Source of the DNA: Roseateles sp.
GTDB taxonomy: Bacteria; Pseudomonadota; Gammaproteobacteria; Burkholderiales; Burkholderiaceae_C
NCBI GenBank assembly: GCA_016790285.1
Contig: JAEUPJ010000050.1
Span: forward strand, 1 to 64,000
DNA length: 64,000 nt
Direction of reading: 5' to 3'
Below the pieces are notes generated by a model that searched no databases, was not told where the DNA came from, and saw only the letters and a program-made list of their open reading frames with translations. Below are positions 26,374-34,504 of the stretch, piece by piece (positions within the stretch are counted from its first letter, which is position 1; each line of letters begins with the position of its first letter). The position numbers and the translations under genes were made by a program.

Positions 26374-26748
26374 ATGAAGTTTTTCGGCAACCTCCGCAAG
26401 GCCACCATCGGCAGCACCACAGGCCCCCTCGAGCAGGGCACGCGCTCGGACCTGGACAACAGCCTGCGCAGCGGCACCATCACCCAGCCCTTCACCGGCG
26501 CGCTGTTCCAGACCAACCGCCGGCTCGGCATCCATGGCGACCATGAACTGGACGCTGAAAGCTCCACGCGCTACCAGCACTTGGCCAAGCGGGTGGAAAG
26601 CGGTGAGGTCAGCAATTCCTACGCCTTTGGCTCATCGGCCGTGCACTGGGCCCTGAAGGGCAACGCCACGGGCGCCATCATGAACACCTTCGGCTGGCTC
26701 GCCGCGGGCGCCTACGACGCCAACGAGCGCAAGCTCGGGCGCCGATGA
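26374..26748 (+). CDS. Small protein after the deaminase-like gene; possible immunity or partner
   Basis: A 124-aa protein starting MKFFGNLRKATIGSTTG with a TTGGAGAAG ribosome site, 73 bp after the deaminase-like gene and last in the plus-strand T6SS unit. It contains RSGTITQPFTGALFQTNRR and a weakly hydrophobic SAVHWALKGNATGAIMNTFG segment, but no recognised domain, signal peptide or clear transmembrane helix. Toxin-immunity pairs are usually adjacent in this order, so it is the best-placed immunity candidate. It could also be a small cargo protein or chaperone. No homology supports either. Confidence 0.55.
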   Translation: MKFFGNLRKATIGSTTGPLEQGTRSDLDNSLRSGTITQPFTGALFQTNRRLGIHGDHELDAESSTRYQHLAKRVESGEVSNSYAFGSSAVHWALKGNATGAIMNTFGWLAAGAYDANERKLGRR

Positions 26749-26759
26749 CCGGGTCAGCG

Positions 26760-27089
26760 TCAGTCGCCCTGGCCCGGCTCGCCTTCGGGTGGCAGGCTCG
26801 CCACCACGCCGTCTGCCGCCACGCGCGCACCGCCGGGCAGGCCTTCGGCCAGCACGCGCCGCCAGGGCGACGGCAGGCGATGGGACAGCACCGTGCGGCT
26901 GCGCAAATCGTCGCCCTCGACGAGCGCACCGGCGGGCTCGCGGCGCGGCGATGCCGGGACGCCGCTTTGCGCGAGGGTCCTGCCGCGCAGGTCGTCGCTG
27001 GGCGGCTCGGCGTGGCCGATGACGGGGCGTGTCGTGCCCGGCGCCTGGACGAGCGTGATGCGTCGGTGCTTGGCTCGCAACTCGGTCAT
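26760..27089 (-). CDS. Hypothetical protein (109 aa)
   Basis: A 109-residue protein beginning MTELRAKHRRITLVQAPG with a CGGAG ribosome site 8 bp before ATG at 27089. The sequence is polar and Pro/Arg/Gly-rich, with WRRVLAEGLPGG near the end and no recognised domain. It faces the T6SS operon end (11 bp away) and diverges from the DUF6150 gene. A plus-strand frame covering the same bases is Arg/Ala-rich noise and lacks a ribosome site, so the minus strand was chosen. It is a second, weaker immunity-gene candidate for the cargo block. Confidence 0.5.
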   Translation of the reverse strand: MTELRAKHRRITLVQAPGTTRPVIGHAEPPSDDLRGRTLAQSGVPASPRREPAGALVEGDDLRSRTVLSHRLPSPWRRVLAEGLPGGARVAADGVVASLPPEGEPGQGD

Positions 27090-27162
27090 GTCAGGGCTCC
27101 GTGGTGGCGCGGTCGAGTATCCGGTCCGTCGGTGCGGCGCCGCAAGCGGGCCGTGTGACGCG

Positions 27163-27444
27163 ATGGCCTGGATCTATCAGGACCCCTCCTTTGGCATGGC
27201 GATGCTGAAGGTGGCCGTGGTCAGCAGCCGTGCCCAGGCGGACCTGCTCGTGTACCGCAGCCTCTCGCCCGGCGACGCCAGCGGCGACGCGCGGTGGTTC
27301 ATCACGCGGGACCGCCAGTTCGCGCGCACCACCATCCACCTGTGCAGCCTGGGCATGGCCGACTTGACGATCTGCTTCGTGCCCACGCGCGGAGAAGCGG
27401 GCTGGCGTGTGGCGGGGCACCGATGGCAGCACCGGCTGCGCTGA
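27163..27444 (+). CDS. DUF6150 family protein
   Basis: A 93-aa protein with the full pattern I associate with DUF6150: MAWIYQDPSFGMAMLKVAVV, then RAQADLLVYR, GDARWFITRDRQFARTTIHL, SLGMADLTICFVPTRGEAGW and a basic tail. Homologues are compact beta-rich proteins of unknown function in diverse bacteria. ATG 27163 gives the expected length. Its stop abuts the stop of the convergent SPOR gene with no gap. No functional link to the T6SS can be shown beyond location. Confidence 0.7.
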   Translation: MAWIYQDPSFGMAMLKVAVVSSRAQADLLVYRSLSPGDASGDARWFITRDRQFARTTIHLCSLGMADLTICFVPTRGEAGWRVAGHRWQHRLR

Positions 27445-27969
27445 TCACTTGGCCGCCGCGGGCAGCGCCAGGACCGGCAGCGGGGCGTTGAGGTTCAACT
27501 CGCCGCTCAGGGTGGGTGCCTGGGCCTGGGCCGTGGCCTCACTGTCGAAGGGGCCAATGACGACAAGCCACGACAGGGTGTTGTCGATCTCCCGAACCGT
27601 CAACTGCTCGACACGAACGCCCCGCTGCCGCAGGCTGGCCGCCAGCGTGCGGGCGGAGTCCTCGGAAGGGAATTGTCCGGCGAGCACGCCGAACCGCTGC
27701 CCGGGCAACGGCGCACTGCCCGACCACAGCTGCTCGCGCGGCACGGCGCTGGCTGCGCTGGCACCGGGCGCCGGCGCTGACGCGGAAGTGCCCGCCCCTG
27801 AAGCCGAAGCCGCCGAGGCTGCCGCTGCAGCCGATGCCGCGCCGCCCGGCGCGCCCGCCAGCATGGCCTGGGCGCGCTGCTGCCAACCCTGCGGCGCGAG
27901 CAGCCCAGCCAGGAAAGCGGTCGCGCCGAACGCCAGCAACACGGCCAGCAGCAACAGCTTCTTGGCCAT
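27445..27969 (-). CDS. SPOR-domain membrane protein
   Basis: A 174-aa protein with a single N-terminal transmembrane helix (about residues 4-24), an Ala/Ser/Pro-rich linker of about 50 residues, and a C-terminal SPOR-like domain (RFGVLAGQFPSEDSARTLAA, then VRVEQLTVREIDNTLSWLVV, IGPFDSEATAQ). SPOR domains bind septal or denuded peptidoglycan in the periplasm. ATG 27969 overlaps the stop of the upstream sigma-54 activator (ATGA), so the pair is co-translated. A peptidoglycan-binding partner in a T6SS regulatory operon is notable because this TssL lacks its own anchor; the link is speculative. Confidence 0.75.
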   Translation of the reverse strand: MAKKLLLLAVLLAFGATAFLAGLLAPQGWQQRAQAMLAGAPGGAASAAAAASAASASGAGTSASAPAPGASAASAVPREQLWSGSAPLPGQRFGVLAGQFPSEDSARTLAASLRQRGVRVEQLTVREIDNTLSWLVVIGPFDSEATAQAQAPTLSGELNLNAPLPVLALPAAAK

Positions 27970-28952
27970 CAGGGCGCGTCCGTGGGCTTGGGCTCGCAGC
28001 CGGGAGCAGGCGCGATGCCGCAACGCTTGACCAGCCGACGGAACGCGCTGCGGTCCTGCCCGGCCAGGCGGGCTGCCTGGCTGATGTTGCCCTGGCTCTG
28101 CGCCAGCAGGCGTCGCACGAAGTCGCCTTCGAGTTCCGCCATGGCGCGTTGCTTGGCCGCTTTCAGGCTGTTGGGCGCCTCGCCTTGCGGATGCGCCGCC
28201 GGGGCATGACCCGGCACCTCGATGTCGTCCTGGTCGCTGAGCAGGAAGGCTCGCTGCACGAAGTTCTCCAGCTCGCGCACATTGCCGGGCCAGGCGCTGG
28301 TGCGGATGTGCTGGAGGGTGCCTGGCGAGAACCGCACGGCCGGACGGTGGTGGTGGGCAGACAGCCGCCGCAGGAAATGCTGGGCCAGCTCCAGCGCATC
28401 GTCACCGCGTTCGCGCAACGGCGGCAGCCGCACGGTGAGGACGTTGATGCGATAGAGCAGGTCCTGCCGGAAGAGGCGCGCCTCGGCCAAGGCCTGCAGG
28501 TTGGCGTTGCTGGCCACGATGACGCGCGCCTCCGAGCGGCGCTGCCCGGTCCCGCCCACGCGCCGGTAGCTGCCGTCCTGCAAGAAGCGCAGCAAGGCGG
28601 CCTGCGCCTTCAACGACAGGGCGTCCACTTCATCGAGGAACAACGTCCCGTCGCGCGCTTCACTCACGAGACCGAAGGAGCTGGACTTGGCATCCGTGAA
28701 CGCACCCCGTTCGTGCCCGAACAGCTCACTCTCGACGAGGGCATCCGCCAGGGCCCCGCAATTGACGGGCACGAAAGGGCGATCCCTGCGACTCCCGAGG
28801 TAGTGGACGCTGCGCGCCGCGACTTCCTTGCCGGTGCCCGTTTCGCCCTCGATCAACACCGTCGCGTCGAGCTGCGCGATGCGGCGCACCTGAGCGCGCA
28901 CCGATTCCAGTGCAGGCGATGACCCGAGCAACTGCCCAAGACCCTGATGCAT
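27969..28952 (-). CDS. Sigma-54-dependent activator, likely T6SS regulator
   Basis: A 327-aa enhancer-binding protein consisting of an AAA+ domain and a Fis-type HTH, with no N-terminal sensor domain (PspF-like layout). Walker A is GETGTGKE (residues 36-43) and the Walker B region is DGTLFLDEVDAL. The sigma-54 contact loop reads GAFTDA (83-88) instead of GAFTGA. The C-terminal HTH is GNISQAARLAGQDRSAFRRL. Without a sensor domain its activity is probably set by expression or a partner protein. It is the only such activator in the window, and the T6SS operon begins with a perfect sigma-54 promoter, so it is the probable activator. The 244 bp upstream (28953-29196) hold its own promoter, not resolved. 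Confidence 0.85.
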   Translation of the reverse strand: MHQGLGQLLGSSPALESVRAQVRRIAQLDATVLIEGETGTGKEVAARSVHYLGSRRDRPFVPVNCGALADALVESELFGHERGAFTDAKSSSFGLVSEARDGTLFLDEVDALSLKAQAALLRFLQDGSYRRVGGTGQRRSEARVIVASNANLQALAEARLFRQDLLYRINVLTVRLPPLRERGDDALELAQHFLRRLSAHHHRPAVRFSPGTLQHIRTSAWPGNVRELENFVQRAFLLSDQDDIEVPGHAPAAHPQGEAPNSLKAAKQRAMAELEGDFVRRLLAQSQGNISQAARLAGQDRSAFRRLVKRCGIAPAPGCEPKPTDAP

Positions 28953-29196
28953 GACATGCCTCCCATGGCGCGACCTGGCATGACACTCTCTTCGGTCTGA
29001 TCCATCACAGGCCGCACCGCCAGTTGACCCGCCTGCGCAGCACGCTCAGGCTGAGCGCGTGGCAAAGGGGTGTGGGGTGCTGCCTGGATAGCCCTCAGCG
29101 GAAACAGACCGTGGGCGCTAATCACCTAGTCAACTGCGTTGACGATACATCAAGGCCTCCTGGCAGCAAAGCGTGGTGATGCCGACGCAACGGCAG

Positions 29197-31140
29197 TCAG
29201 CCCTGGGGCATGCCCCTTGGGCTCCCGCCCCGGCGGCAGTTCAGTGCCGCGTTGAGGTGCTTGAACAGCAAGGCCGGCCGCAGGGGCTTGTGCAGCATCT
29301 GCGCACCTGCCGCGCGCACGCGCGCCAGCTCCTCGGGGCTCGTCTCACCGGACACGATCAAGGCGCCGGGGCGAGCGTCCGGGCCGAATATGCGCGCGCA
29401 GTGGCGCTGGATCCGGGCCACTGCGTCCAGGCCGGTGCCCTCGACGAGGCGGTAGTCGGACACGATCAGATGCGGGCAGGCGGCTTCCTGGGTGAGCTGC
29501 GCCAGCACCTTGTCGGCATCGTGCCCGGCGATGACGTGGCAGCCGAAGGCCTGGAGCGTCGCTTCGGTCGCCCTGAGGCTCATGTCGTCATCGTCGATCA
29601 ACACGAGATGGGCGTCGGCGACATGGTTGGCTGCCATGGGGTCCTGCAGGGGGGATGGTGCGCGGGGCCACTGGCGTCGGTCAGGCGCCAGGGGCAGCGT
29701 CAGCGTGAACAGGCTGCCGCGGCCGGCGCGGGAGGTCAGGCGCAGCCGCAGGTCCAGCAGTTCGGCGAGCTCCTCGACGATGGCAAGGCCCAAGCCCAGC
29801 CCATGGGTGCGGTTGCGGCCCGGGTTGGCAACTTGGTAGAAGGGCTCGAAGACCCGGGAGCGGTGCGCTCGGGGAATGCCTGCACCGGTATCGGCAATGC
29901 GGATACGCACCTGCCCCGCCCGGCGGGTGATGTGCAGCACCACCCTGCCCCGCCCGGTGTACGTGATGGCGTTGTGCAGCAGGTTGCGCACGACACGTTC
30001 CAGTAGCACGCGGTCGGTGCGCACGAGCAGTTGCGGCTGGATGAACACCTCGAGCGCCAGGCCCTTGTCTTCGGCCAGCGGCTTGAGCTGGGTGATCTGC
30101 CGGGCTGCCCAGTCGTCGAGCATGAAGGTGGCCGGCTGAGGCGTTACCGTTCCGGACATCAGCTTGCTGATTTCGAGCACGGCGCTGAGCAGCTCGCCCA
30201 TCGCCTCCATGGCCTGGCTGGCGCCCTCGATGCTGGGCGCCAGGCGCGCATCGTGGTTCTGTCGCGCGATGGCGGCGAGATATTGCGCCAGCGCATGCAT
30301 GGGCTGACGCAGGTCGTGGGAGGCCGCGGCCATGAACACCGTCTTCGCTGCGTTGGCCCGCTCCGCCTCCTCGCGGGCGGCCTCAGCGTCGCGCCGAGCG
30401 GCTTCGGTACTGACCTGTTCGCCGCGCAACTGCGCCAACAGCGCTGCGATGCGCAGTTGGCCGGCGATGGCCCGGGTCAGAGCCAGCTCCTGTCGGTAGG
30501 CGCTGGACAGCGCGACCCCGCCCAGCAAAAGGAAACCCACGCCATAGGCCACGCCCTGGGCCTCCAGCGTGCGCACCAACCCGGCGGCAAATACAAGAGC
30601 GATCAAGACGACGTGCACGTACACGGTGGGCCGGCAGCCCGCCATGGCCGCCCCGGCGCCCAGCATCACCATGGACATCCCGACGACCACCACGAAGCTG
30701 GCCCATGGTGCGGCTGCGGGCAGCAGCAACCAGCTCCCTGCGCCCCAGGCCACCGCGCAGGTGTGCGCACCGAGGGTGTACTGCCGCGCGAGGCGCGCCT
30801 GGGATGCGGGCGATTGGCCGCTGTGCCGGCCCCGCAGCGCGGTCGCGAAGCCATGCATCAGGGCCAGCGCCATGACCGCGAACCACACCCAGGCGCGCAA
30901 GACCGTATTGCGATCGACGGGCGCGTCGCCGTCGGTGTGGCTGGCAGCCAGCGCCAGGATGAAGGCGGCCACCAAGCCGATCGACACCGTCCTGGGCGTC
31001 GCATCGATCACGCCGCGAAAGATCTGGTCCTGCACAAGGCGGGCCTCGGCCGCAGCCTGCGCAGGCTGGGTGCTGCCTGGCAGCATCGGCAAGGTGGGCG
31101 CAGCGGATCGCCAGGTGCGGTGTGGAATGGGTACGGTCAT
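29197..31140 (-). CDS. Hybrid sensor histidine kinase with C-terminal receiver
   Basis: A 647-aa membrane hybrid kinase. Residues about 35-190 contain several transmembrane helices. A short coiled coil leads to the HisKA box AAASHDLRQPMHALAQY (phospho-His near 273), then a HATPase domain with THGLGLGLAIVEELAELL, and a receiver domain (HLVLIDDDDMSLRATEA, phospho-Asp near 561 in VSDYRL, LHKPLRP). No separate output regulator is adjacent. ATG 31140 is chosen because protein-like sequence begins there; an in-frame ATG at 31251 would add 37 polar residues. It precedes the sigma-54 activator on the same strand, but the 244-bp gap argues for separate transcription. Confidence 0.85.
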   Translation of the reverse strand: MTVPIPHRTWRSAAPTLPMLPGSTQPAQAAAEARLVQDQIFRGVIDATPRTVSIGLVAAFILALAASHTDGDAPVDRNTVLRAWVWFAVMALALMHGFATALRGRHSGQSPASQARLARQYTLGAHTCAVAWGAGSWLLLPAAAPWASFVVVVGMSMVMLGAGAAMAGCRPTVYVHVVLIALVFAAGLVRTLEAQGVAYGVGFLLLGGVALSSAYRQELALTRAIAGQLRIAALLAQLRGEQVSTEAARRDAEAAREEAERANAAKTVFMAAASHDLRQPMHALAQYLAAIARQNHDARLAPSIEGASQAMEAMGELLSAVLEISKLMSGTVTPQPATFMLDDWAARQITQLKPLAEDKGLALEVFIQPQLLVRTDRVLLERVVRNLLHNAITYTGRGRVVLHITRRAGQVRIRIADTGAGIPRAHRSRVFEPFYQVANPGRNRTHGLGLGLAIVEELAELLDLRLRLTSRAGRGSLFTLTLPLAPDRRQWPRAPSPLQDPMAANHVADAHLVLIDDDDMSLRATEATLQAFGCHVIAGHDADKVLAQLTQEAACPHLIVSDYRLVEGTGLDAVARIQRHCARIFGPDARPGALIVSGETSPEELARVRAAGAQMLHKPLRPALLFKHLNAALNCRRGGSPRGMPQG

Positions 31141-31444
31141 TGGTCGCGTGAAGGTGGACGGCCTAGCGCCATGGCCACCGTGGGCATGCACTTGCGTGGC
31201 ATGAGGCGGCGCCTGGCGCGCAAGGTCCTGAGGTGCTTCGTGATTCGCCATTCCCCGCGCTTCGCTGTTCACGCCGCAGCCCTTGCCGCGGGCCATCCTA
31301 GGAAGCGCTGCCGGCCCTCGCCCGCCATGCGACGAGCGTCCCGAGCGCGGAACGAACGGACCCGCAGCAACCATGAGCCGCTGCCTGTTCCAGCGCACTG
31401 GAGCCATCTCTGTGGTACGGCATCGTTCCATGCCCGTTGCGCAT
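31141..31444. other. Intergenic region between the kinase and the 32-aa gene
   Basis: No convincing gene is seen here apart from the possible longer N-terminus of the kinase (to 31251). It must hold the kinase promoter on the minus strand, which I could not locate. Confidence 0.5.
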
Positions 31445-31483
31445 AGGGTTTTCCCTTGTTTGGCTTGGTATTAACCCTAAGAT
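31445..31483 (+). promoter_or_regulatory. Promoter and dyad for the 32-aa gene
   Basis: TTGTTT (31456-31461) and TAAGAT (31478-31483) are 16 bp apart, a plausible sigma-70 promoter. The palindrome AGGGTTTTCCCT (31445-31456) overlaps the -35 box, and AACCCT (31473-31478), overlapping the -10 box, is the inverted match of AGGGTT at 31445. A regulator binding here would block or position RNA polymerase. Confidence 0.5.
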
Positions 31484-31514
31484 GGCGGCATCAACAACGA
31501 AGAAAGGGAAACAA

Positions 31515-31613
31515 ATGGAACTGCTGATCGTCACCCTGGTTCTGGCCATCGTCGCCACCGCTGGTCAACTCCGCGATGCGGTGGGCGGCGGCTACGGCCA
31601 ACCGCGAGGCTGA
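31515..31613 (+). CDS. 32-residue hydrophobic small protein
   Basis: ATG at 31515 is preceded by an AAAGGGAAAC ribosome site and opens a 32-codon frame: MELLIVTLVLAIVATAGQ, then a Gly-rich hydrophilic tail ending GQPRG. The first 18 residues form one predicted membrane helix. A promoter lies just upstream (31456-31483) and a strong intrinsic terminator just downstream (31651-31678), so this is a self-contained transcription unit of about 190 nt. It could be a small membrane regulator, a type I-like toxin, or an sRNA that also carries an ORF. No homologue is recognised. Confidence 0.6.
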   Translation: MELLIVTLVLAIVATAGQLRDAVGGGYGQPRG

Positions 31614-31650
31614 AGAATTTCACTCACGGCTTGGTGGCCGGACACTGACA

Positions 31651-31678
31651 AGGGCTGCATGTACAGCCCTTTTGTTTT
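31651..31678 (+). terminator. Rho-independent terminator
   Basis: AGGGCTG-CATGTA-CAGCCCT is a perfect 7-bp stem (31651-31657 with 31664-31670) with a 6-nt loop, followed by TTTGTTTT. It ends the 32-aa gene and insulates the galactan operon. Confidence 0.88.
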
Positions 31679-31704
31679 GCGCGCCTGCCGCCCGAAGAAC
31701 CGGC

Positions 31705-31727
31705 AGCTATGTGCAATGCATATAGCT
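31705..31727 (+). promoter_or_regulatory. LysR-type operator dyad before dgoD
   Basis: AGCTAT and ATAGCT form a perfect inverted repeat separated by 11 bp, the T-N11-A architecture of LysR recognition sites. It lies about 77 bp before the dgoD ATG. The LysR protein encoded at the end of the same operon (43422-44375) is the obvious candidate to bind. Core promoter boxes between here and 31804 are not clear. Confidence 0.65.
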
Positions 31728-31803
31728 CCCGACAAACATTCGATATTTCAGAACTAGCTAGCCCTCCTAAGCTGTCGGTCGTTCCTGTAGCACACACGGC
31801 CCC

Positions 31804-32952
31804 ATGCGAATCACCAAGCTGACGACCTACCGCCTCGCGCCGCGGTGGATGTTCCTGAAGATCGACACCGACGCCGGCATCAGCGGCTGGGGCGAGCCCG
31901 TCATCGAGGGCAAGGCACGCAGCGTCGAAGCCGCGGTGCACGAGTTCGAGCCCTACCTCATCGGCCAGGACCCGTCGCGCATCAACGACCTCTGGCAGGT
32001 CATGTACCGCGGCGGTTTCTACCGCGGCGGCGCCATCCTGATGAGCGCGATCGCCGGCATCGACCAGGCGCTGTGGGACATCAAGGGCAAGGTGCTCGGC
32101 GCCCCGGTGTATGAGCTGCTCGGCGGCCTGGTGCGCGACAAGATGAAGGTCTATTCGTGGGTCGGCGGCGACCGGCCGGCCGACGTCATCCGCGACATCA
32201 AGCGGCTGCGCGAAGGGGGCTTCGACACCTTCAAGATGAACGGCTCGGAGGAAATGGGCCTCATCGACAGCGCCCGCAAGGTCGACGAAGCCGTGGCCCG
32301 CATCGCCGAGATCCGCGAGGCCTTCGGCCACGACATCGAGTTCGGCATCGACTTCCACGGTCGCATCGGCGCGCCGATGGCCAAGGTCATGCTCAAGGCC
32401 CTGGAGCCCTACCGCCCGTTGTTCGTCGAAGAGCCCGTGCTGGCCGAGCAGGACGAGACCTACGCGCGCCTGGCCGAGCACACCGCGATCCCGCTGGCGG
32501 CCGGCGAGCGCATGTATTCGCGCTTCGAGTTCAAGCGCGTCTTCCAGGCCGGCGGCCTTTCCATCGTGCAGCCGGACCTCTCGCACGCCGGTGGCATCAC
32601 CGAGTGCCTGAAGATCGCCTCGATGGCCGATGCCTACGACGTGGCCCTCGCCCCGCACTGCCCGCTCGGCCCGATTGCGCTGGCGGCCTGCCTGCACGTG
32701 GACTTTGTCTCGCACAACGCCGTGCTGCAGGAACAGAGCATGGGCATCCACTACAACCAGGGTGGCGAGCTGCTGGACTACGTCCTGAACAAGGAAGACT
32801 TCCACATCGAGAACGGCTACATCAAGCCCCTGCCCAAGCCGGGCCTGGGCGTGGTGGTGGACGAAGAAAAGGTCATCGAGGCCAGCAAGCGCGCGCCGGA
32901 CTGGCGCAACCCGCTGTGGCGCCACGAGGACGGGAGCGTCGCCGAATGGTGA
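31804..32952 (+). CDS. dgoD: D-galactonate dehydratase DgoD
   Basis: A 382-aa enolase-superfamily enzyme that converts D-galactonate to 2-dehydro-3-deoxy-D-galactonate. Metal ligands Asp183, Glu209 and Glu235 and catalytic His185 and His285 fall in [27 protein letters not shown] and LAPHCPLGP. Both length and numbering coincide with the well-studied E. coli enzyme. First gene of the 12.5-kb operon, preceded by the LysR dyad. The stop overlaps the start of dgoK by 7 bp. Confidence 0.95.
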   Translation: MRITKLTTYRLAPRWMFLKIDTDAGISGWGEPVIEGKARSVEAAVHEFEPYLIGQDPSRINDLWQVMYRGGFYRGGAILMSAIAGIDQALWDIKGKVLGAPVYELLGGLVRDKMKVYSWVGGDRPADVIRDIKRLREGGFDTFKMNGSEEMGLIDSARKVDEAVARIAEIREAFGHDIEFGIDFHGRIGAPMAKVMLKALEPYRPLFVEEPVLAEQDETYARLAEHTAIPLAAGERMYSRFEFKRVFQAGGLSIVQPDLSHAGGITECLKIASMADAYDVALAPHCPLGPIALAACLHVDFVSHNAVLQEQSMGIHYNQGGELLDYVLNKEDFHIENGYIKPLPKPGLGVVVDEEKVIEASKRAPDWRNPLWRHEDGSVAEW

Positions 32953-33854
32953 GCGAGGCCCGCCTCATCGCCCTGGACTGGGGCAGCACCCGGCTGCGGG
33001 CATTCCTGCTGGGCGATGGCGGCGCCGTGCTGGCGTCGCGCCAGACGGATCAGGGCGCGTCGACCTTGTCGGGCGCCGCGGCCTTCGAGCAGGCCCTTGC
33101 TGGCGTGGCGGGCGACTGGCGCGCCGCCCGGCCCGGCCTCGCCGTGCTGGCCTGTGGCATGGTCGGCAGCCAGCACGGCTGGCGCGAGGCGCCCTACGCG
33201 CCCTGCCCCGCCGATGCCGCCGCGCTGGCGGCGCACACGCTGCGGCTGGACCACGGCGTGCACATCCTGCCGGGGCTCCTGCATGACGGCGCCCAGCCCG
33301 ATGTGATGCGCGGCGAAGAGACCCAGATCGTGGGCGCGTTGGCCCTGCACCCCGCGCTGGCCGAGGGCGCCTGCCTCGTGCTGCCGGGCACGCATGCCAA
33401 GTGGGCGCGCGTGCATGACGGCCGGGTCACGGGCTTTGCCACGCACATGACGGGCGAGCTGTACGCGCTGCTGCGCCAGCACTCCGTCCTGGCCCGGCTG
33501 ATGCCGGCGGACGGCAGCGTGGCGCCCTCCCCGGCCGGCTTCATTGCCGGTGTGGAGGCCGCGCGCCAGGACGGCGCGCTTGGGCACCAGCTCTTCGCGG
33601 TGCGCACGCTCGGCCTCTTCAAGCGGCTGCCGGCCGAACAACTCCCCGACTACCTGTCGGGCCTGCTCATCGGCCACGAGATCGCGCACGAGCTGCGCGC
33701 CCATCGCCCGGCGCGGCTCGCCATCGTCGGCGAGCCGGCGCTGTGCGAACGCTACGCGCTCGCGCTGGGCCGTTTCGGTCTGAGCGCCCCCCTGCAACTG
33801 GACAACACCGCGCCCGCCGGCCTGTGGCGGCTCGCGCAAACCCTGGGCCTTTGA
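32946..33854 (+). CDS. dgoK: 2-dehydro-3-deoxygalactonokinase DgoK
   Basis: A 302-aa sugar kinase of the DgoK type that phosphorylates 2-dehydro-3-deoxygalactonate at C6. The N-terminal [14 protein letters not shown] is the actin-fold phosphate-1 loop, and [31 protein letters not shown] and [13 protein letters not shown] are family hallmarks. ATG 32946 overlaps dgoD. The next gene starts 1 bp after its stop, so the three pathway genes are tightly coupled. Confidence 0.93.
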   Translation: MVSEARLIALDWGSTRLRAFLLGDGGAVLASRQTDQGASTLSGAAAFEQALAGVAGDWRAARPGLAVLACGMVGSQHGWREAPYAPCPADAAALAAHTLRLDHGVHILPGLLHDGAQPDVMRGEETQIVGALALHPALAEGACLVLPGTHAKWARVHDGRVTGFATHMTGELYALLRQHSVLARLMPADGSVAPSPAGFIAGVEAARQDGALGHQLFAVRTLGLFKRLPAEQLPDYLSGLLIGHEIAHELRAHRPARLAIVGEPALCERYALALGRFGLSAPLQLDNTAPAGLWRLAQTLGL

Positions 33855-33855
33855 C

Positions 33856-34473
33856 ATGCTGAATCAGGCACTGCAGCACCTTCCCCTCGTCGCCATCCTG
33901 CGCGGCGTGAAGCCCGATGAGGTCGAGGCCATCGCCGACAGCCTCTACATCGAGGGCTTTCGCGTCATCGAGGTGCCGCTGAACTCGCCCCAGGCGCTCG
34001 ACTCCATCGCCCGCCTGGCGCGCCGGATGCCGCAGGACGCCCTCATCGGCGCCGGCACCGTGCTCAGCGCCGACGCCGTGCGCGACGTGCAGGTAGCGGG
34101 TGGACGCCTCATCGTCATGCCGCACGCCGACGTCGCCGTCATCCGCGTGGCCAAGGCGCGCGGCCTGGCGTGCGTGCCGGGTGCCGCCACGCCCACCGAG
34201 GCGTTCGCGGCCCTGCAGGCCGGCGCCGATGCGCTCAAGCTCTTCCCGGCCGAGCTCGTCACGCCGCCAGTCGTGAAGGCGATGCGCGCGGTGCTGCCGC
34301 GCGACGTGAAGCTGCTGCCCGTGGGCGGCATCACGCCGGACACGATGGCCGTCTACCAGCGCGCCGGGGCCGCCGGCTTCGGGCTTGGCTCGGCCCTGTA
34401 CGCGCCGGGCATGACCGCCCAGGATGTGGGCGGGCGCGCCCGCGCCTTTGCCCAGGCCTGGCACGCCCTGTAA
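33856..34473 (+). CDS. dgoA: 2-dehydro-3-deoxy-6-phosphogalactonate aldolase DgoA
   Basis: A 205-aa class I aldolase of the KDPG/KDPGal family cleaving the kinase product to pyruvate and D-glyceraldehyde-3-phosphate. The Schiff-base lysine is Lys128 in ALKLFPAEL and the general acid/base is Glu39 in VIEVPLNS. GAGTVLS and PHADVAVIR complete the barrel. VPLN instead of the VTLR seen in the eda product at 51886 marks it as the galactonate-specific paralogue. Confidence 0.93.
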   Translation: MLNQALQHLPLVAILRGVKPDEVEAIADSLYIEGFRVIEVPLNSPQALDSIARLARRMPQDALIGAGTVLSADAVRDVQVAGGRLIVMPHADVAVIRVAKARGLACVPGAATPTEAFAALQAGADALKLFPAELVTPPVVKAMRAVLPRDVKLLPVGGITPDTMAVYQRAGAAGFGLGSALYAPGMTAQDVGGRARAFAQAWHAL

Positions 34474-34504
34474 TCGGCTCGAGAACCACAAGACGGAGAC
34501 ACCC

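Noticed and set aside
26745-27158. Plus-strand 137-codon frame downstream of the 124-aa gene
   Set aside because: Arg/Ala-rich noise; the minus-strand 109-aa frame has a proper ribosome site and better composition.
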